Assembly (NCBI RefSeq): GCF_902499335.1
Contig: NZ_CABVQK010000017.1
Location: 124,001-188,000 of the forward strand
Direction: 5' to 3'
DNA length: 64,000 nucleotides
Source of the DNA: Burkholderia lata
GTDB lineage: Bacteria > Pseudomonadota > Gammaproteobacteria > Burkholderiales > Burkholderiaceae
A program made the position numbers and the translations under genes. How positions within the stretch are numbered: the first letter of the stretch is position 1; every line of letters begins with the position of its first letter. This document shows, piece after piece, positions 26,200 through 37,526 of the stretch. A model generated the notes under the pieces. It saw nothing but the letters and a program-made list of their open reading frames with translations, did not search any database and had not been told where the DNA came from.

Positions 26200-27150
26200 T
26201 CAGTGACGCTGGTCGGTCGCGGGCGCGATGCCCGTCTCGACGCCGGGGGCGGCGAACAGCTGCGCGACGTCGACCGGATCGAACTCGTAGCGCTGATTGC
26301 AGAACTCGCAATGGATCTCGACGTGGCCACGTTCGACGATCACGCTGTCGACTTCTTCGCGGCCGAGCATGCGCAGCATCGCGCCGACCTTCTCGCGCGA
26401 GCACGAGCACTGGAAACGCGTGCCGGCCGGTTCGAAGTGCTGCACGTTTTCCTGCCAGAACAGCCGGCGGAACACGACCTCCGGTTCGACCTCGAGCAGT
26501 TCCTGCGCGGACAGCGTGCCGCCGAGCGTGCAGACGCGGTCCCACGTATCGGTATCGGTTTCGGCGTTACGCGGCACGATGCCGCCGTCGCCCGGCAGCT
26601 TCTGCAGCAGCATGCCGACCGCGCGGTCGCGATCCGCTGCGAGCCACATCCGCGTGTCGAGCTGCTCCGAGTGATGCATGTAATGCTCGAGCACCTGCGA
26701 GACGGATTCGAGCGGGCCGTCGACGCCGTTCAGCGGCACGATGCCCTGGTACGGCTGCTGGCCCGGCAGCTTGGCGGCCGGGTCGAGCGTGATCACGCAG
26801 CGGCCGTGACCGCTCGCATTGACGAGCGACGGGAAGCTCGTGTCGTCGCCGATCGTCTGTGCGGCGTCGCCGGCGAACTTCGCGGTGGCCCGCATCGACA
26901 GATCCGAACCGCACTGGACGACCAGCATCTGGACCGGCCCGTCGCCGAAAATCTGCATGATCAGGGTGCCGTTGAATTTCAGGTTCGCGGACAGCAGCGC
27001 GCACGCGGCCATCATCTCGCCGAGCACCGTGCGCACGGGGGCGGGGTAGTCGCGGCGGGAGAGCACTTCCTGCCACGTATTGCGCAGCGAAACGATCTCG
27101 CCGCGCACGGGCGCCGCATTGAACATGAATTTCTGTAACTGGTCGCTCAC
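26200..27150 (-). CDS. hslO: redox-regulated chaperone Hsp33
   Basis: The 316-aa holdase is activated by oxidation and by zinc loss. The C-terminal redox switch has Cys248-x-Cys250 (QCSCSREKV) and Cys281-x2-Cys284 (HCEFC), the usual CXC-x27-32-CXXC arrangement. The start is GTG at 27150 with AAGGAAGA before it; it gives (M)SDQLQKFMFN, the family N-terminus. It lies 25 bp downstream of the gamma-carbonic anhydrase gene and is probably co-transcribed with it. Confidence 0.95.
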   Translation of the reverse strand: MSDQLQKFMFNAAPVRGEIVSLRNTWQEVLSRRDYPAPVRTVLGEMMAACALLSANLKFNGTLIMQIFGDGPVQMLVVQCGSDLSMRATAKFAGDAAQTIGDDTSFPSLVNASGHGRCVITLDPAAKLPGQQPYQGIVPLNGVDGPLESVSQVLEHYMHHSEQLDTRMWLAADRDRAVGMLLQKLPGDGGIVPRNAETDTDTWDRVCTLGGTLSAQELLEVEPEVVFRRLFWQENVQHFEPAGTRFQCSCSREKVGAMLRMLGREEVDSVIVERGHVEIHCEFCNQRYEFDPVDVAQLFAAPGVETGIAPATDQRH

Positions 27151-27175
27151 TCTTCTTCCTTGAAATCCGTGCGAA

Positions 27176-27700
27176 TCACCCGATCCGCACGAGTTGCTCC
27201 TTGAAATGCGCACGCCGCTCGACGTACGTCTTCGCGTTCGTGCGCAGCCGCGCAATGTCTTCCGCCGACAGCTCGCGCACGACTTTCGCCGGTGCGCCGA
27301 GAATCAGCGAGTTGTCCGGGAACGTCTTGCCTTCCGTCACGACCGCGCCGGCACCAACCAGACAGTTGCGGCCGATCACCGCTCCATTCAAGACCACCGC
27401 CTGGATTCCGACCAGCGAACCTTCGCCGATCGTGCAGCCGTGCAGCATGGCCTGGTGCCCGATCGTTACGTTTTCGGCAATCGTCAGCGGAAAGCCGGGA
27501 TCCGTGTGCAGGACCGCGCCTTCCTGGACGTTGCTGCCTGCACCGACGGTAATCGTCTCGTTGTCGCCGCGAATCGTCGCGCCGAACCAGACGCTCGCGT
27601 TCTCCTCGAGCACGACCTTGCCGATGATGGCCGCCGTATCGGCGACGAATACGCTTTCGTGGATCGTCGGGGCCGTATCGCCCAGCTTGTAGATCGTCAC
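27176..27700 (-). CDS. gamma-class carbonic anhydrase-like protein (YrdA/PaaY family)
   Basis: This 174-aa protein is a left-handed beta-helix of hexapeptide repeats (IGKVVL, VLHTDPG, IGHQAML, VIGRNC). The three zinc-ligand histidines of gamma-carbonic anhydrases are at 65, 82 and 87. The start is GTG at 27700 with AAGGAG 7 nt upstream; no ATG fits. Many bacterial members have weak or unproven anhydrase activity, so the catalytic role is inferred. Confidence 0.88.
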   Translation of the reverse strand: MTIYKLGDTAPTIHESVFVADTAAIIGKVVLEENASVWFGATIRGDNETITVGAGSNVQEGAVLHTDPGFPLTIAENVTIGHQAMLHGCTIGEGSLVGIQAVVLNGAVIGRNCLVGAGAVVTEGKTFPDNSLILGAPAKVVRELSAEDIARLRTNAKTYVERRAHFKEQLVRIG

Positions 27701-27848
27701 GGAGTCTCCTTGTCTCTTCGATGAAGGGCGCCGGTAGAATGGCGCGTCTGGTTTGCCCGGCGCATTCGCATGCGCCGCGGAACAATCGCATATTGTAAAC
27801 CGTCGCGTGCGTGCGCTCCCGCGATGCGCACGCAGGGTGTCCCCGTTT

Positions 27849-28706
27849 ATGAACATGGCGTCTTCTTCTTTCGGCAATGCACCCGCCTGCGTGCGCCGCA
27901 CCGCGCTTGCCGCGCTGCGTGACGCCGAACCCGCGGCCAAGGCCGCGCAGGTGCGCGCGCTCTACGATGCGCTGCTGGCCGGGCAGGCGGCGATCGCCCC
28001 GTCGCTCGAATTGCCCGAACCTGCCGATCTGCCCGGGCGCCCCGCGCGCCCGCCGCTCGTCGAGCCGCGCCAGCTCGAGCGGCGCAGCATGCGTTCGCCC
28101 GAAGGGCGCGCCGTGCTGCTGCACGCGCTTGCCCATATCGAGTTCAACGCGATCAACCTGGCGCTCGACGCGGTCTGGCGCTTCGCGGGCCAGCCGGACG
28201 CGTTCTACGCCGACTGGCTGAAGGTCGCGGCCGAGGAGGCCTATCACTTCACGCTGCTGTCCGACCGCCTGGCGGCGTTCGGGCATGCGTACGGCGATTT
28301 TCCCGCGCACAACGGTCTGTGGGAAATGTGTGAGCGGACCAAGGGCGATGTGCTGGCGCGCATGGCGCTCGTGCCGCGTACGCTCGAGGCCCGCGGGCTC
28401 GACGCATCGCCGCCGATCCGCGCACGGCTCGTACAGGCGGGCGACGATGCGTCGGCCGCGATCCTCGACGTGATCCTGCGCGACGAAATCGGCCATGTCG
28501 CGATCGGCAACCGCTGGTTCCGGCATTTGTGCGACGAAGCCGGCCGCGATCCCGTGCCGACCTACCGGCAGCTCGCCGAGCAATATCATGCGCCGCGGCT
28601 GCGTGGCCCGTTCAATTTCGACGCGCGCCGCGATGCCGGATTCGAGCAGGCCGAACTCGATGAGCTGGCCGCGCAGGATGGGGCGGACGGCAATGCGCCG
28701 CGCTAG
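27849..28706 (+). CDS. DUF455 ferritin-like protein
   Basis: The 285-aa protein has two ferritin-like helix motifs with possible metal ligands: HALAHIEFNAINLALD, then EEAYHFTLL, and later LRDEIGHVAIGNRWF. These are the E/H motifs of the DUF455 family, whose members are thought to hold a di-metal centre; the reaction is unknown. The start at 27849 is the first of two close ATGs (second at 27855). It runs divergently from the carbonic anhydrase gene. Confidence 0.85.
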   Translation: MNMASSSFGNAPACVRRTALAALRDAEPAAKAAQVRALYDALLAGQAAIAPSLELPEPADLPGRPARPPLVEPRQLERRSMRSPEGRAVLLHALAHIEFNAINLALDAVWRFAGQPDAFYADWLKVAAEEAYHFTLLSDRLAAFGHAYGDFPAHNGLWEMCERTKGDVLARMALVPRTLEARGLDASPPIRARLVQAGDDASAAILDVILRDEIGHVAIGNRWFRHLCDEAGRDPVPTYRQLAEQYHAPRLRGPFNFDARRDAGFEQAELDELAAQDGADGNAPR

Positions 28707-28883
28707 CCGGCTCGCGTTCGGCTGCGGTTCGACTACCGCCATGCGTCCCGTGCGCCCGGCAGATGGCACTTCCCGGCGGCCCCTTGCGCAGTGGCGCCGC
28801 TAGAGCGGTGCCTCGATTGCCGGACACCGGAAAGAAGGCGTCGCCGCTATAATCGAACGACCATTCTTTTTTTGGCGGCTGCA

Positions 28884-29774
28884 ATGAGTGCCTCGAGTTC
28901 AGTTTCCGATTTCGTCACGGTGCGCGGCGTCCAGCTGCATGTCCGGCGCTGGGGCCGGCCCGATGCGCCGACGCTGTTCATGCTGCACGGCTGGATGGAC
29001 GTCGCGGCGTCGTTCCAGTTCGTCGTCGATGCGCTCGCGGGCGACTGGCAGGTGATCGCGCCCGATGCGCGCGGTTTCGGGCTGTCCGACTGGCCGGTCG
29101 CGCGGCAGGGCGGCGGTCACTACTGGTTCCACGAATACCTGAGCGACCTCGATGCGCTCGTCGACCACTATGCGCCGGCCGGCGAAGTCAACCTGGTCGG
29201 GCACAGCATGGGCGCGAACGTCGTGTGCCTGTATGCCGGCGCGCGGCCGGAGCGGGTGCGGCGCGTGGTCGATCTCGAGGGGTTCGGGCTCGCGCCCGCG
29301 CGGGCCGAGCAGGCGCCGCGCCGGCTGCGCGGCTGGCTGGACGAGTTGCGCGAAACGCCCGCGCTGCGCCCTTACGCGTCCCTCGACGACGTGGCGGCAC
29401 GCCTGACTAAGACCAATCCGCGGCTCGACCCGCACCGTGCGGCGTTTCTCGCCGCGCACTGGTCGAAGCGCGGCGACGACGGCCTGTACCACCTGCTGGC
29501 CGACCCCGCGCACAAGATGCCGGGCCCGCAGCTGTACCGGCTCGACGAAGTGATGGCCACCTGGGCACAGGTGCGCGCGAAGGTGCTGCACGTCGAGGCC
29601 GTCAATTCGCCGACGCTGGCGCACATCGCCGGCGACATTCCGCTACCGGAATTCAAGGCGCGCTTCAACGCGTTCCCAGACTGGCGCGAGAAGCTCGTCG
29701 AGGATGCCGGCCACATGGTGCATCACGACCAACCCGAGCAGATCGCGGCGCTGATCGAGGCGTTCTGCGCGTAG
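28884..29774 (+). CDS. alpha/beta hydrolase
   Basis: The 296-aa protein has the lid-less core of a small-molecule hydrolase: FMLHGWMDVAASF (oxyanion hole), PDARGFGLSDWP, nucleophile Ser108 in GHSMGAN, and the catalytic His in EDAGHMVHHDQPEQIA. The substrate is unknown. TATAAT at 28848-28853 is a likely -10. It is unrelated in detail to the hydrolase upstream of pyrG. Confidence 0.87.
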   Translation: MSASSSVSDFVTVRGVQLHVRRWGRPDAPTLFMLHGWMDVAASFQFVVDALAGDWQVIAPDARGFGLSDWPVARQGGGHYWFHEYLSDLDALVDHYAPAGEVNLVGHSMGANVVCLYAGARPERVRRVVDLEGFGLAPARAEQAPRRLRGWLDELRETPALRPYASLDDVAARLTKTNPRLDPHRAAFLAAHWSKRGDDGLYHLLADPAHKMPGPQLYRLDEVMATWAQVRAKVLHVEAVNSPTLAHIAGDIPLPEFKARFNAFPDWREKLVEDAGHMVHHDQPEQIAALIEAFCA

Positions 29775-29846
29775 GCGCGCGGCGGCAGCGGCGGGGCAGG
29801 CGGGCGGTGCATTGCCGCGTTGCAGTAGAATGAGGCCTTACCTGCC

Positions 29847-30686
29847 ATGCCGACAATGAACGCCGATCTCCACTGCCATTCGAATGTTTCCGACGGGTTG
29901 CTGTCGCCTGCCGACGTCGCGCGCCGCGCCCATGCCGGCGGCGTGACCCTGTGGGCGTTGACCGACCACGACGAGATCGGCGGCCAGGCGGCGGCGCGCA
30001 GCGAGGCCGAAGCGCTCGGCATGCGCTACCTGAGCGGCGTCGAGATTTCGGTCACGTGGGCGTCGCGCACCGTGCACATCGTCGGCCTGAATGTCGACCC
30101 TGCGAATCCGGTGCTCGTCGACGGCCTGTACCGCACGCGTCACGGCCGCGCGGCGCGCGCGGTGGCAATCGGCGATCAGCTCGCCACGCTCGGCATTTCC
30201 GGGGCGTACGAAGGCGCGCTGAAGTACGTGTCGAATCCCGACCTGATCTCGCGCACGCACTTCGCCCGTTTTCTCGTCGAGAACGGTCATGCCACGTCGA
30301 CGTCCGACGTGTTCGATCGCCTGCTCGGCGACGGCAAGCCCGGGTTCGTCCCGCACCGCTGGGCGACGCTGCCCGACGCCGTCACGTGGATTCGGGCGGC
30401 CGGCGGCGAAGCCGTGGTCGCGCATCCGGGCCGTTACCGCTATACGCCCGTTGAATTCGACGCGTTCTTCGGCGAGTTCATCGATCTGGGCGGCCGCGCG
30501 ATCGAAGTCGTCACGGGCAGCCACTCGCCCGACCAGTACCGCGAATACGCGGACGTCGCACGCCGCTTCGGCTTCGAAGCGTCGCGCGGCTCGGATTTCC
30601 ATGCGCCAGGCGAGGGCCGCGTCGAGCTCGGCAGCCTGCCGCCGTTGCCGCCCGACCTGACACCGGTCTGGGAGCGCTGGCTCTGA
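29847..30686 (+). CDS. rnm: PHP-domain 5'-3' exoribonuclease/nucleoside bisphosphatase (YciV/RNase AM)
   Basis: This 279-aa PHP phosphoesterase has metal ligands visible in NADLHCHSNVSDG, ALTDHDEIGG, GVEIS, AHPGRY and SDFHAPG. E. coli YciV (Rnm) trims 5' ends of RNAs and hydrolyses 3',5'-nucleotide bisphosphates. The next gene, yciO, is its neighbour in E. coli too, which supports the orthology. Confidence 0.9.
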   Translation: MPTMNADLHCHSNVSDGLLSPADVARRAHAGGVTLWALTDHDEIGGQAAARSEAEALGMRYLSGVEISVTWASRTVHIVGLNVDPANPVLVDGLYRTRHGRAARAVAIGDQLATLGISGAYEGALKYVSNPDLISRTHFARFLVENGHATSTSDVFDRLLGDGKPGFVPHRWATLPDAVTWIRAAGGEAVVAHPGRYRYTPVEFDAFFGEFIDLGGRAIEVVTGSHSPDQYREYADVARRFGFEASRGSDFHAPGEGRVELGSLPPLPPDLTPVWERWL

Positions 30687-30759
30687 CAACGGGCGGCGGA
30701 CTGCCGCCCGCGTTGCCACCGGCAACGCACATTCGACTTCTCCCCCTTTACGACCCCCC

Positions 30760-31392
30760 ATGTCCCAGTTCTTCAGGATTCATCCGGATAATCCGCAGCC
30801 GCGCCTGATCAAGCAGGCCGTGGAGATCGTCAGCAAGGGCGGCGTGATCGCGATGCCGACCGATTCGAGCTATGCGCTCGCGTGCCATCTCGACGACAAG
30901 GATGCGGTCGAGCGCGTGCGCCGGATTCGTGGCCTCGACGAGAAGCAGCACCTGTCGCTGCTCGTGCGCGACCTGTCGGAGCTTGCCAACTTCGCGATGG
31001 TCGACAACCGCCAGTACCGGCAGATCAAGTCCGTGACACCCGGCCCGTACGTGTTCATCCTGCAGGCGACGAAGGAAGTGCCGCGCCGGCTGTCGCACCC
31101 GTCGCGCAAGACGATCGGGCTGCGCGTGCCCGATCACGCGATCACGCTCGCGTTGCTGGAATCGCTCGGCCAGCCGCTGCTCGGCACGACGCTGATCCTG
31201 CCGCCGGACGACGAGCCGCTCAACGATCCCGAAGACATCCGCACGCGGCTCGAGAAGCAGGTCGACCTCGTGATCGACGGTGGCGCGTGCCCGCGCGAGC
31301 CGTCGACGGTGATCGACCTGACCGGCGACGAGCCCGAGCTCGTGCGCGCGGGGCGCGGCGCGCTCGAACCATTCGGACTCTCGGCGGCGTAA
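30760..31392 (+). CDS. yciO: Sua5/YciO/YrdC-family protein YciO
   Basis: The 210-aa protein begins MSQFFRIHPDNPQ, nearly the same as E. coli YciO. It has the YrdC fold motifs KGGVIAMPTDSSYALAC, KQHLSLLV, TPGPYVFIL and IGLRVPDH. Relatives make threonylcarbamoyl-AMP for the t6A tRNA modification; YciO itself is a paralogue with poorly defined activity. The gene is directly downstream of rnm. Confidence 0.92.
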   Translation: MSQFFRIHPDNPQPRLIKQAVEIVSKGGVIAMPTDSSYALACHLDDKDAVERVRRIRGLDEKQHLSLLVRDLSELANFAMVDNRQYRQIKSVTPGPYVFILQATKEVPRRLSHPSRKTIGLRVPDHAITLALLESLGQPLLGTTLILPPDDEPLNDPEDIRTRLEKQVDLVIDGGACPREPSTVIDLTGDEPELVRAGRGALEPFGLSAA

Positions 31393-31441
31393 GCGCGCCG
31401 TTCCATTTTTTGCGCGAGTGCGCTTGTTACAATAACGCGAT

Positions 31442-32104
31442 ATGGATGCTTCTCTGATACAGACCATCGCCGTCTACGCGCTACCCGTGATCTTCGCGAT
31501 CACGTTGCACGAGGCCGCGCACGGCTACGCCGCCCGCCTGCTCGGCGACAACACCGCCTACATGATGGGGCGCGTGTCGTTCAACCCGATGCGTCACATC
31601 GATCCGCTCGGCACGATCGCGATCCCGCTCGCGATGTATTTCCTGACGGGCGGCGCGTTCCTGTTCGGCTATGCGAAGCCGGTGCCGGTATCGTTCGGCA
31701 ACCTGCGCAATCCGCGCTGGGGCAGCCTGTGGGTATCGCTCGCGGGCCCGGCCTGCAACTTCGTGCAGGCGCTGATCTGGGGCGTGCTGACCCTCGTGCT
31801 GCCTGCCGTCGGGATCGACGAGCCGTTCTTCACGCGGATGGCGTTTGCCGGCGTCAGCGCGAACCTCGTGCTCGGCGTGCTGAACCTGTTTCCGTTGCCG
31901 CCGCTCGACGGCGGCCGCATCCTGGCGGCGCTGCTGCCGACGAAGCAATCGATCGCGCTGTCGCGCATCGAGCCGTACGGTTTCATCATCGTCCTCGTGC
32001 TGGTCACGACGGGCGTGCTGACGAACTTCTGGCTGCGCCCGCTCGTCAACGTCGGCTACGCCGTCCTGAGCGCCATCCTGTCCCCATTCGCCTCGCTCCT
32101 CTAA
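31442..32104 (+). CDS. site-2 protease family (M50) membrane protein
   Basis: The 220-aa protein has about five membrane helices. Zinc ligands are in HEAAH (residues ~21-25) and the second motif is NLFPLPPLDGGR near residue 145, the two signatures of intramembrane M50 proteases. No PDZ domain is present, so it belongs to the small, unregulated group rather than RseP. The substrate is unknown. It starts 49 bp after yciO and ends 8 bp before trpS, so it probably shares their transcript. Confidence 0.9.
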   Translation: MDASLIQTIAVYALPVIFAITLHEAAHGYAARLLGDNTAYMMGRVSFNPMRHIDPLGTIAIPLAMYFLTGGAFLFGYAKPVPVSFGNLRNPRWGSLWVSLAGPACNFVQALIWGVLTLVLPAVGIDEPFFTRMAFAGVSANLVLGVLNLFPLPPLDGGRILAALLPTKQSIALSRIEPYGFIIVLVLVTTGVLTNFWLRPLVNVGYAVLSAILSPFASLL

Positions 32105-32112
32105 CGACAATC

Positions 32113-33315
<1,203 letters not shown>

Positions 33316-33323
33316 TCGACCGC

Positions 33324-33926
33324 ATGAGCGCATCCGTCATTGCCGCCGCGGGCGGCCACGTCGCCCAGGCCGAGCCGTCGCGCTGGGTCGCGCAATGGTC
33401 GCGGCTCGTGCCGTCAGGCGGCGCGGTGCTGGATGTCGCTGCGGGCGGCGGGCGCCATGCGCGCTGGTTCGCGTCGCACGGGCATCCGGTCGTCGCACTC
33501 GACCGCAACCCGGACGCACTGGCCGCGCTGCGTGCGATTCCGGGCGTCGACGCCCGCGATGCCGATCTCGAAGGCGCGCCGTGGCCGTTGCCGGCCAGCG
33601 AGCGGTTCGCGGCCGTGATCGTCACGAATTACCTGCATCGTCCGCTCTGGCCCCATCTGCTCGATGCGGTGGCGCCGGGCGGCGTGCTCATCTACGAAAC
33701 CTTCGCGCAAGGAAACGAAACGGTCGGGAAACCGTCCAACCCCGCGTTCCTGCTCGCCCCGGGCGAGCTGCTGGACGCCGTGCACGGCCACCTGCGGGTG
33801 GTCGCGTACGAGGACGGGTTCGTCGCCGCGCCGCGCGAGGCGTTCGTCCAGCGTCTCTGCGCAGTGCGCGAGGGCGCGACCCCGAAGGCGGGGGCGGGAA
33901 TTCCACGTTACGAACTGCCCGGCTAA
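33324..33926 (+). CDS. class I SAM-dependent methyltransferase
   Basis: The 200-aa protein has the SAM-binding glycine motif VLDVAAGGGRHA and the acidic residue at the end of strand 2 (VVALDRN), followed by DADLEG and a VIVTNYLHRP segment after strand 4. The substrate cannot be told. It starts 8 bp after trpS and lies 48 bp before dapA. Confidence 0.85.
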   Translation: MSASVIAAAGGHVAQAEPSRWVAQWSRLVPSGGAVLDVAAGGGRHARWFASHGHPVVALDRNPDALAALRAIPGVDARDADLEGAPWPLPASERFAAVIVTNYLHRPLWPHLLDAVAPGGVLIYETFAQGNETVGKPSNPAFLLAPGELLDAVHGHLRVVAYEDGFVAAPREAFVQRLCAVREGATPKAGAGIPRYELPG

Positions 33927-33974
33927 TCCGCTACAATCTCAACGTTTACCGGTACATACTCTCAATCGCGTTTC

Positions 33975-34880
<906 letters not shown>

Positions 34881-34886
34881 TGCCGA

Positions 34887-34909
34887 GGCGGCCGCGTCCT
34901 GCGGCCGCC
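34887..34909. other. perfect GC hairpin between dapA and bamC
   Basis: GGCGGCCGC(GTCCT)GCGGCCGCC, a 9-bp perfect stem 6 nt after the dapA stop, without a U-tract. It may protect the dapA 3' end or act in processing of a dapA-bamC transcript. Confidence 0.55.
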
Positions 34910-34991
34910 GGCTCGAACCCTGATCAACCCGCACCGGCCGGCTCCGTCCGGCGCCGCTCCTGACGAGCGTTCTAGCAAGACGAAGGATTTC

Positions 34992-36137
34992 ATGAAACGT
35001 TTCGCCTTTTCTTCTCGCGCCATCCAGATGTCGGTGGTGGCGCTGGCGCTGGGCGCGCTCGCCGGCTGCGATACGCTGAACGACTACCTGGCCCCTGACC
35101 GGGTCAACTACAAGAACACCGGGTCGGCGCCGCCGCTCGCGGTGCCGAGCGACCTGAAGCCGGTGCCGACGACGCAGCAGTTCGTCGCGCCGCCGAGCAA
35201 CGCGGGCCTCGGCACGCTGCCGCCGCGGGTCACGACGCAGGCCGGCAACGCAACCGACGGCATCCCGAGCGCGCAGGATCCGCTCGGCATGCACATCGAG
35301 CGCGACGGCGACCGCCGCTGGCTCGTCGTCGATGGCCGGACGCCCGAGCAACTGTGGCCGATCCTGAAGGAGTTCTGGCAGGAGAACGGCTTCTCGCTGA
35401 AGACCGATGCGCCGTCGACGGGCATCATGGCCACCGACTGGGCAGAAAACCGCGCGAACATCCCCGACGACTGGTTCCGCCGCACGATCGGCAAGGTCAT
35501 CGATTTCGTGTACTCGTCGGGCACGCGCGACCGCTTCCGTACGCTCGTGAACCGCACGTCGGACGGCAACACCGACATCTCGATCACGCACAGCGCGATG
35601 GAGGAAATGATGGTCGGCCCGCAGGGCGGCACGTCGTCGCGCTGGGAAGAGCGTCCGCGCAACCCGGTGCTCGAAGCCGTATTCCTGTCGAAGCTGATGC
35701 AGAAGTTCGGCCTGACCGATGCGCAGGCGAAGCAGCTGCTGACCGATGCGCGTCCCGCGACGGCGCCGGCGCAGGTCAGCGACACGAGCAGCGGCGGGGC
35801 GACGCTGCAACTGGCCGAGTCGTTCGACCGCGCATGGCTGCGTGTGGGCCTGGCGCTCGACCGCACCAACTTCACGGTCGACAATCGCGACCGCGAGAAG
35901 GGTGTGTACACCGTGCGCTATGCGAACACGATGGAAGAGCTCAAGCGCGACGGCCTGTTCGGCAAGCTGTTCTACGGCGGCCCGGCGGCCGCGAAGCCGG
36001 GCAAGGAATACCTCGTCAACGTGCGCGCACAGGGCAACGGCGGTACGCAGGTCGCGGTGGTCGGCGCAAACGGCCAGGTAGACAACTCGTCGGACGCGCA
36101 GCGGATCATTTCGCTGCTCCACGCGCAGCTGAACTGA
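34992..36137 (+). CDS. bamC: outer membrane assembly lipoprotein BamC
   Basis: The 381-aa lipoprotein of the BAM complex has its lipobox at LAGC with Cys26. The unstructured N-terminal stretch (DTLNDYLAPDRVNYKN) that binds BamD is followed by two helix-grip domains, starting about RWLVVDGRTPEQLWP and LQLAESFDRAWLRVGLAL. It was formerly called NlpB/DapX because it lies next to dapA, as here. It helps fold beta-barrel proteins into the outer membrane. Confidence 0.93.
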   Translation: MKRFAFSSRAIQMSVVALALGALAGCDTLNDYLAPDRVNYKNTGSAPPLAVPSDLKPVPTTQQFVAPPSNAGLGTLPPRVTTQAGNATDGIPSAQDPLGMHIERDGDRRWLVVDGRTPEQLWPILKEFWQENGFSLKTDAPSTGIMATDWAENRANIPDDWFRRTIGKVIDFVYSSGTRDRFRTLVNRTSDGNTDISITHSAMEEMMVGPQGGTSSRWEERPRNPVLEAVFLSKLMQKFGLTDAQAKQLLTDARPATAPAQVSDTSSGGATLQLAESFDRAWLRVGLALDRTNFTVDNRDREKGVYTVRYANTMEELKRDGLFGKLFYGGPAAAKPGKEYLVNVRAQGNGGTQVAVVGANGQVDNSSDAQRIISLLHAQLN

Positions 36138-36141
36138 GCGC

Positions 36142-36918
36142 GTGCGATTCGCCAGCCTCGGAAGCGGCAGCGAAGGCAACGCGCTGGTCGTCGAGGCCTC
36201 GAGCGGCACGACGACCACCCGCGTGCTGCTCGACTGCGGCTTTTCCGCCAAGGAGGTCGAGCGGCGGCTCGGCCGACTGAATCTCTGCATCGGCGATCTC
36301 GATGCGATCCTCATTACCCACGAACACAGCGACCACGTCGGCAGTGCGCTGACGCTCGCCCGCCGCGCATCGCTGCCGCTCTACATGAGCTGGGGCACCG
36401 CGCGCGCGGTCGGCGCGGACGAGGCCGATGTCGACCTCCACGTACTGTGGGGCGACGAGACGGCCGCGATCGGCGATCTGGCCGTGATGCCCTATACGGT
36501 CCCTCACGACGCGCGCGAACCGCTCCAGTTCGTCTTTATGGACGGCGCCAGCCGGCTCGGCGTGCTGACGGACGTCGGGATGGCCACGCCGCACATCACG
36601 GCCGTCCTGAGCGGCTGTGACGCGCTGGTGCTCGAATCCAACCACGACACCGCAATGCTGGCCGCGAGCCGCTATCCGCAGTCGCTGAAGGCACGGATTG
36701 GCGGCAACCACGGTCACCTGAGCAATGACGCGGCGGCGGACATCCTCGCGTCGCTCGAACGCAGCCGCCTCCAGCACCTGGTCGCGGCGCACCTGAGCCA
36801 GCAGAACAACCTGCCGGAACTGGCCCGCCAGGCGTTTGGCGGCGTACTGGGGACGAGCGGGGAAGACGTGGTCGTGGCCACGCAGGACGCGGGCTTCGAC
36901 TGGCTGGCGCTCGGCTGA
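36142..36918 (+). CDS. MBL-fold metal-dependent hydrolase (YycJ/WalJ-like)
   Basis: The 258-aa protein has the metallo-beta-lactamase metal motif HEHSDH at residues 60-65 and further ligands in SNHD and GNHGHLSN. The N-terminus FASLGSGSEGNALVVEA is typical of the YycJ/WalJ group, thought to be nucleases or phosphodiesterases. The start is GTG at 36142, 4 bp after the bamC stop, so the two are translationally linked. Confidence 0.87.
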   Translation: MRFASLGSGSEGNALVVEASSGTTTTRVLLDCGFSAKEVERRLGRLNLCIGDLDAILITHEHSDHVGSALTLARRASLPLYMSWGTARAVGADEADVDLHVLWGDETAAIGDLAVMPYTVPHDAREPLQFVFMDGASRLGVLTDVGMATPHITAVLSGCDALVLESNHDTAMLAASRYPQSLKARIGGNHGHLSNDAAADILASLERSRLQHLVAAHLSQQNNLPELARQAFGGVLGTSGEDVVVATQDAGFDWLALG

Positions 36919-36984
36919 GCGGGGCAGGGCCGCTGCGGCGGCCCGGTGCGACTGCCCGGCGGCAGGCGCGGAAACGACAGGCGT

Positions 36985-37015
36985 AAAAAAACCGGCCCTC
37001 AGGCCGGTTTTTTTT
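36985..37015. terminator. bidirectional terminator
   Basis: AAAAAA-ACCGGCC(CTCA)GGCCGGT-TTTTTTT between the convergent MBL hydrolase and alanine-rich lipoprotein genes. Confidence 0.93.
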
Positions 37016-37031
37016 CAGCTGACGCTGAGGC

Positions 37032-37295
37032 TTACTGGCTTGCGCCCGAAGCCGGAGCAGCCGTCGCTGCCGAAGCAGCCGACGCCACTGCAGCAGCAGC
37101 GTCGCTCGCAGCAGCCGTTGCCGACGATGCAGCAGCAGCAGCGTCGCTCGCAGCACCAGCAACTGCCGAAGCAGCCGTCGAAGCAGCAGCAGCTGCGTCG
37201 CTTGCAGCCGACGAAGCAGCTTGATCAGCGCTCTTGTTGCAAGCAGCCAGTGCAACAGCAGCCAACAGGGAAGCTACGAGGAGGGATTTCTTCAT
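37032..37295 (-). CDS. alanine/serine-rich small lipoprotein
   Basis: The 87-aa protein has a signal peptide ending in LAAC with Cys19, so it is a lipoprotein. Of the 68 residues after the cysteine nearly all are Ala, Ser, Asp, Thr or Val. Three near-identical blocks, ASDAAAAAS, ASDAAAAAS and ASDAAAAVAS, start near residues 31, 49 and 63, and serines 43, 50, 57 and 64 are seven apart, consistent with an alanine-rich coiled coil like that of Lpp. AAGGA precedes the ATG at 37295. The function is unknown; a structural envelope role is a guess. Confidence 0.75.
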   Translation of the reverse strand: MKKSLLVASLLAAVALAACNKSADQAASSAASDAAAAASTAASAVAGAASDAAAAASSATAAASDAAAAVASAASAATAAPASGASQ

Positions 37296-37526
37296 GATCA
37301 CGTCCTTTTATGGTTAAAGGTAAGCAACAGCGCGAAACAATACCGGTAATGTGCTCCAACACCGACCTGGGCCGCTGGTGGAGATGCACTTCTAGAGCGT
37401 GAATCTTCCCTACGGCTTGGGCGGAAATTATATGCACTTTCCTATCGACCGTCGACAAATGCGGGGTCAATACGTTGTCTTTCCCATACAGAATTTGATC
37501 CGTACGGGCATACGGGGCGACTCACA

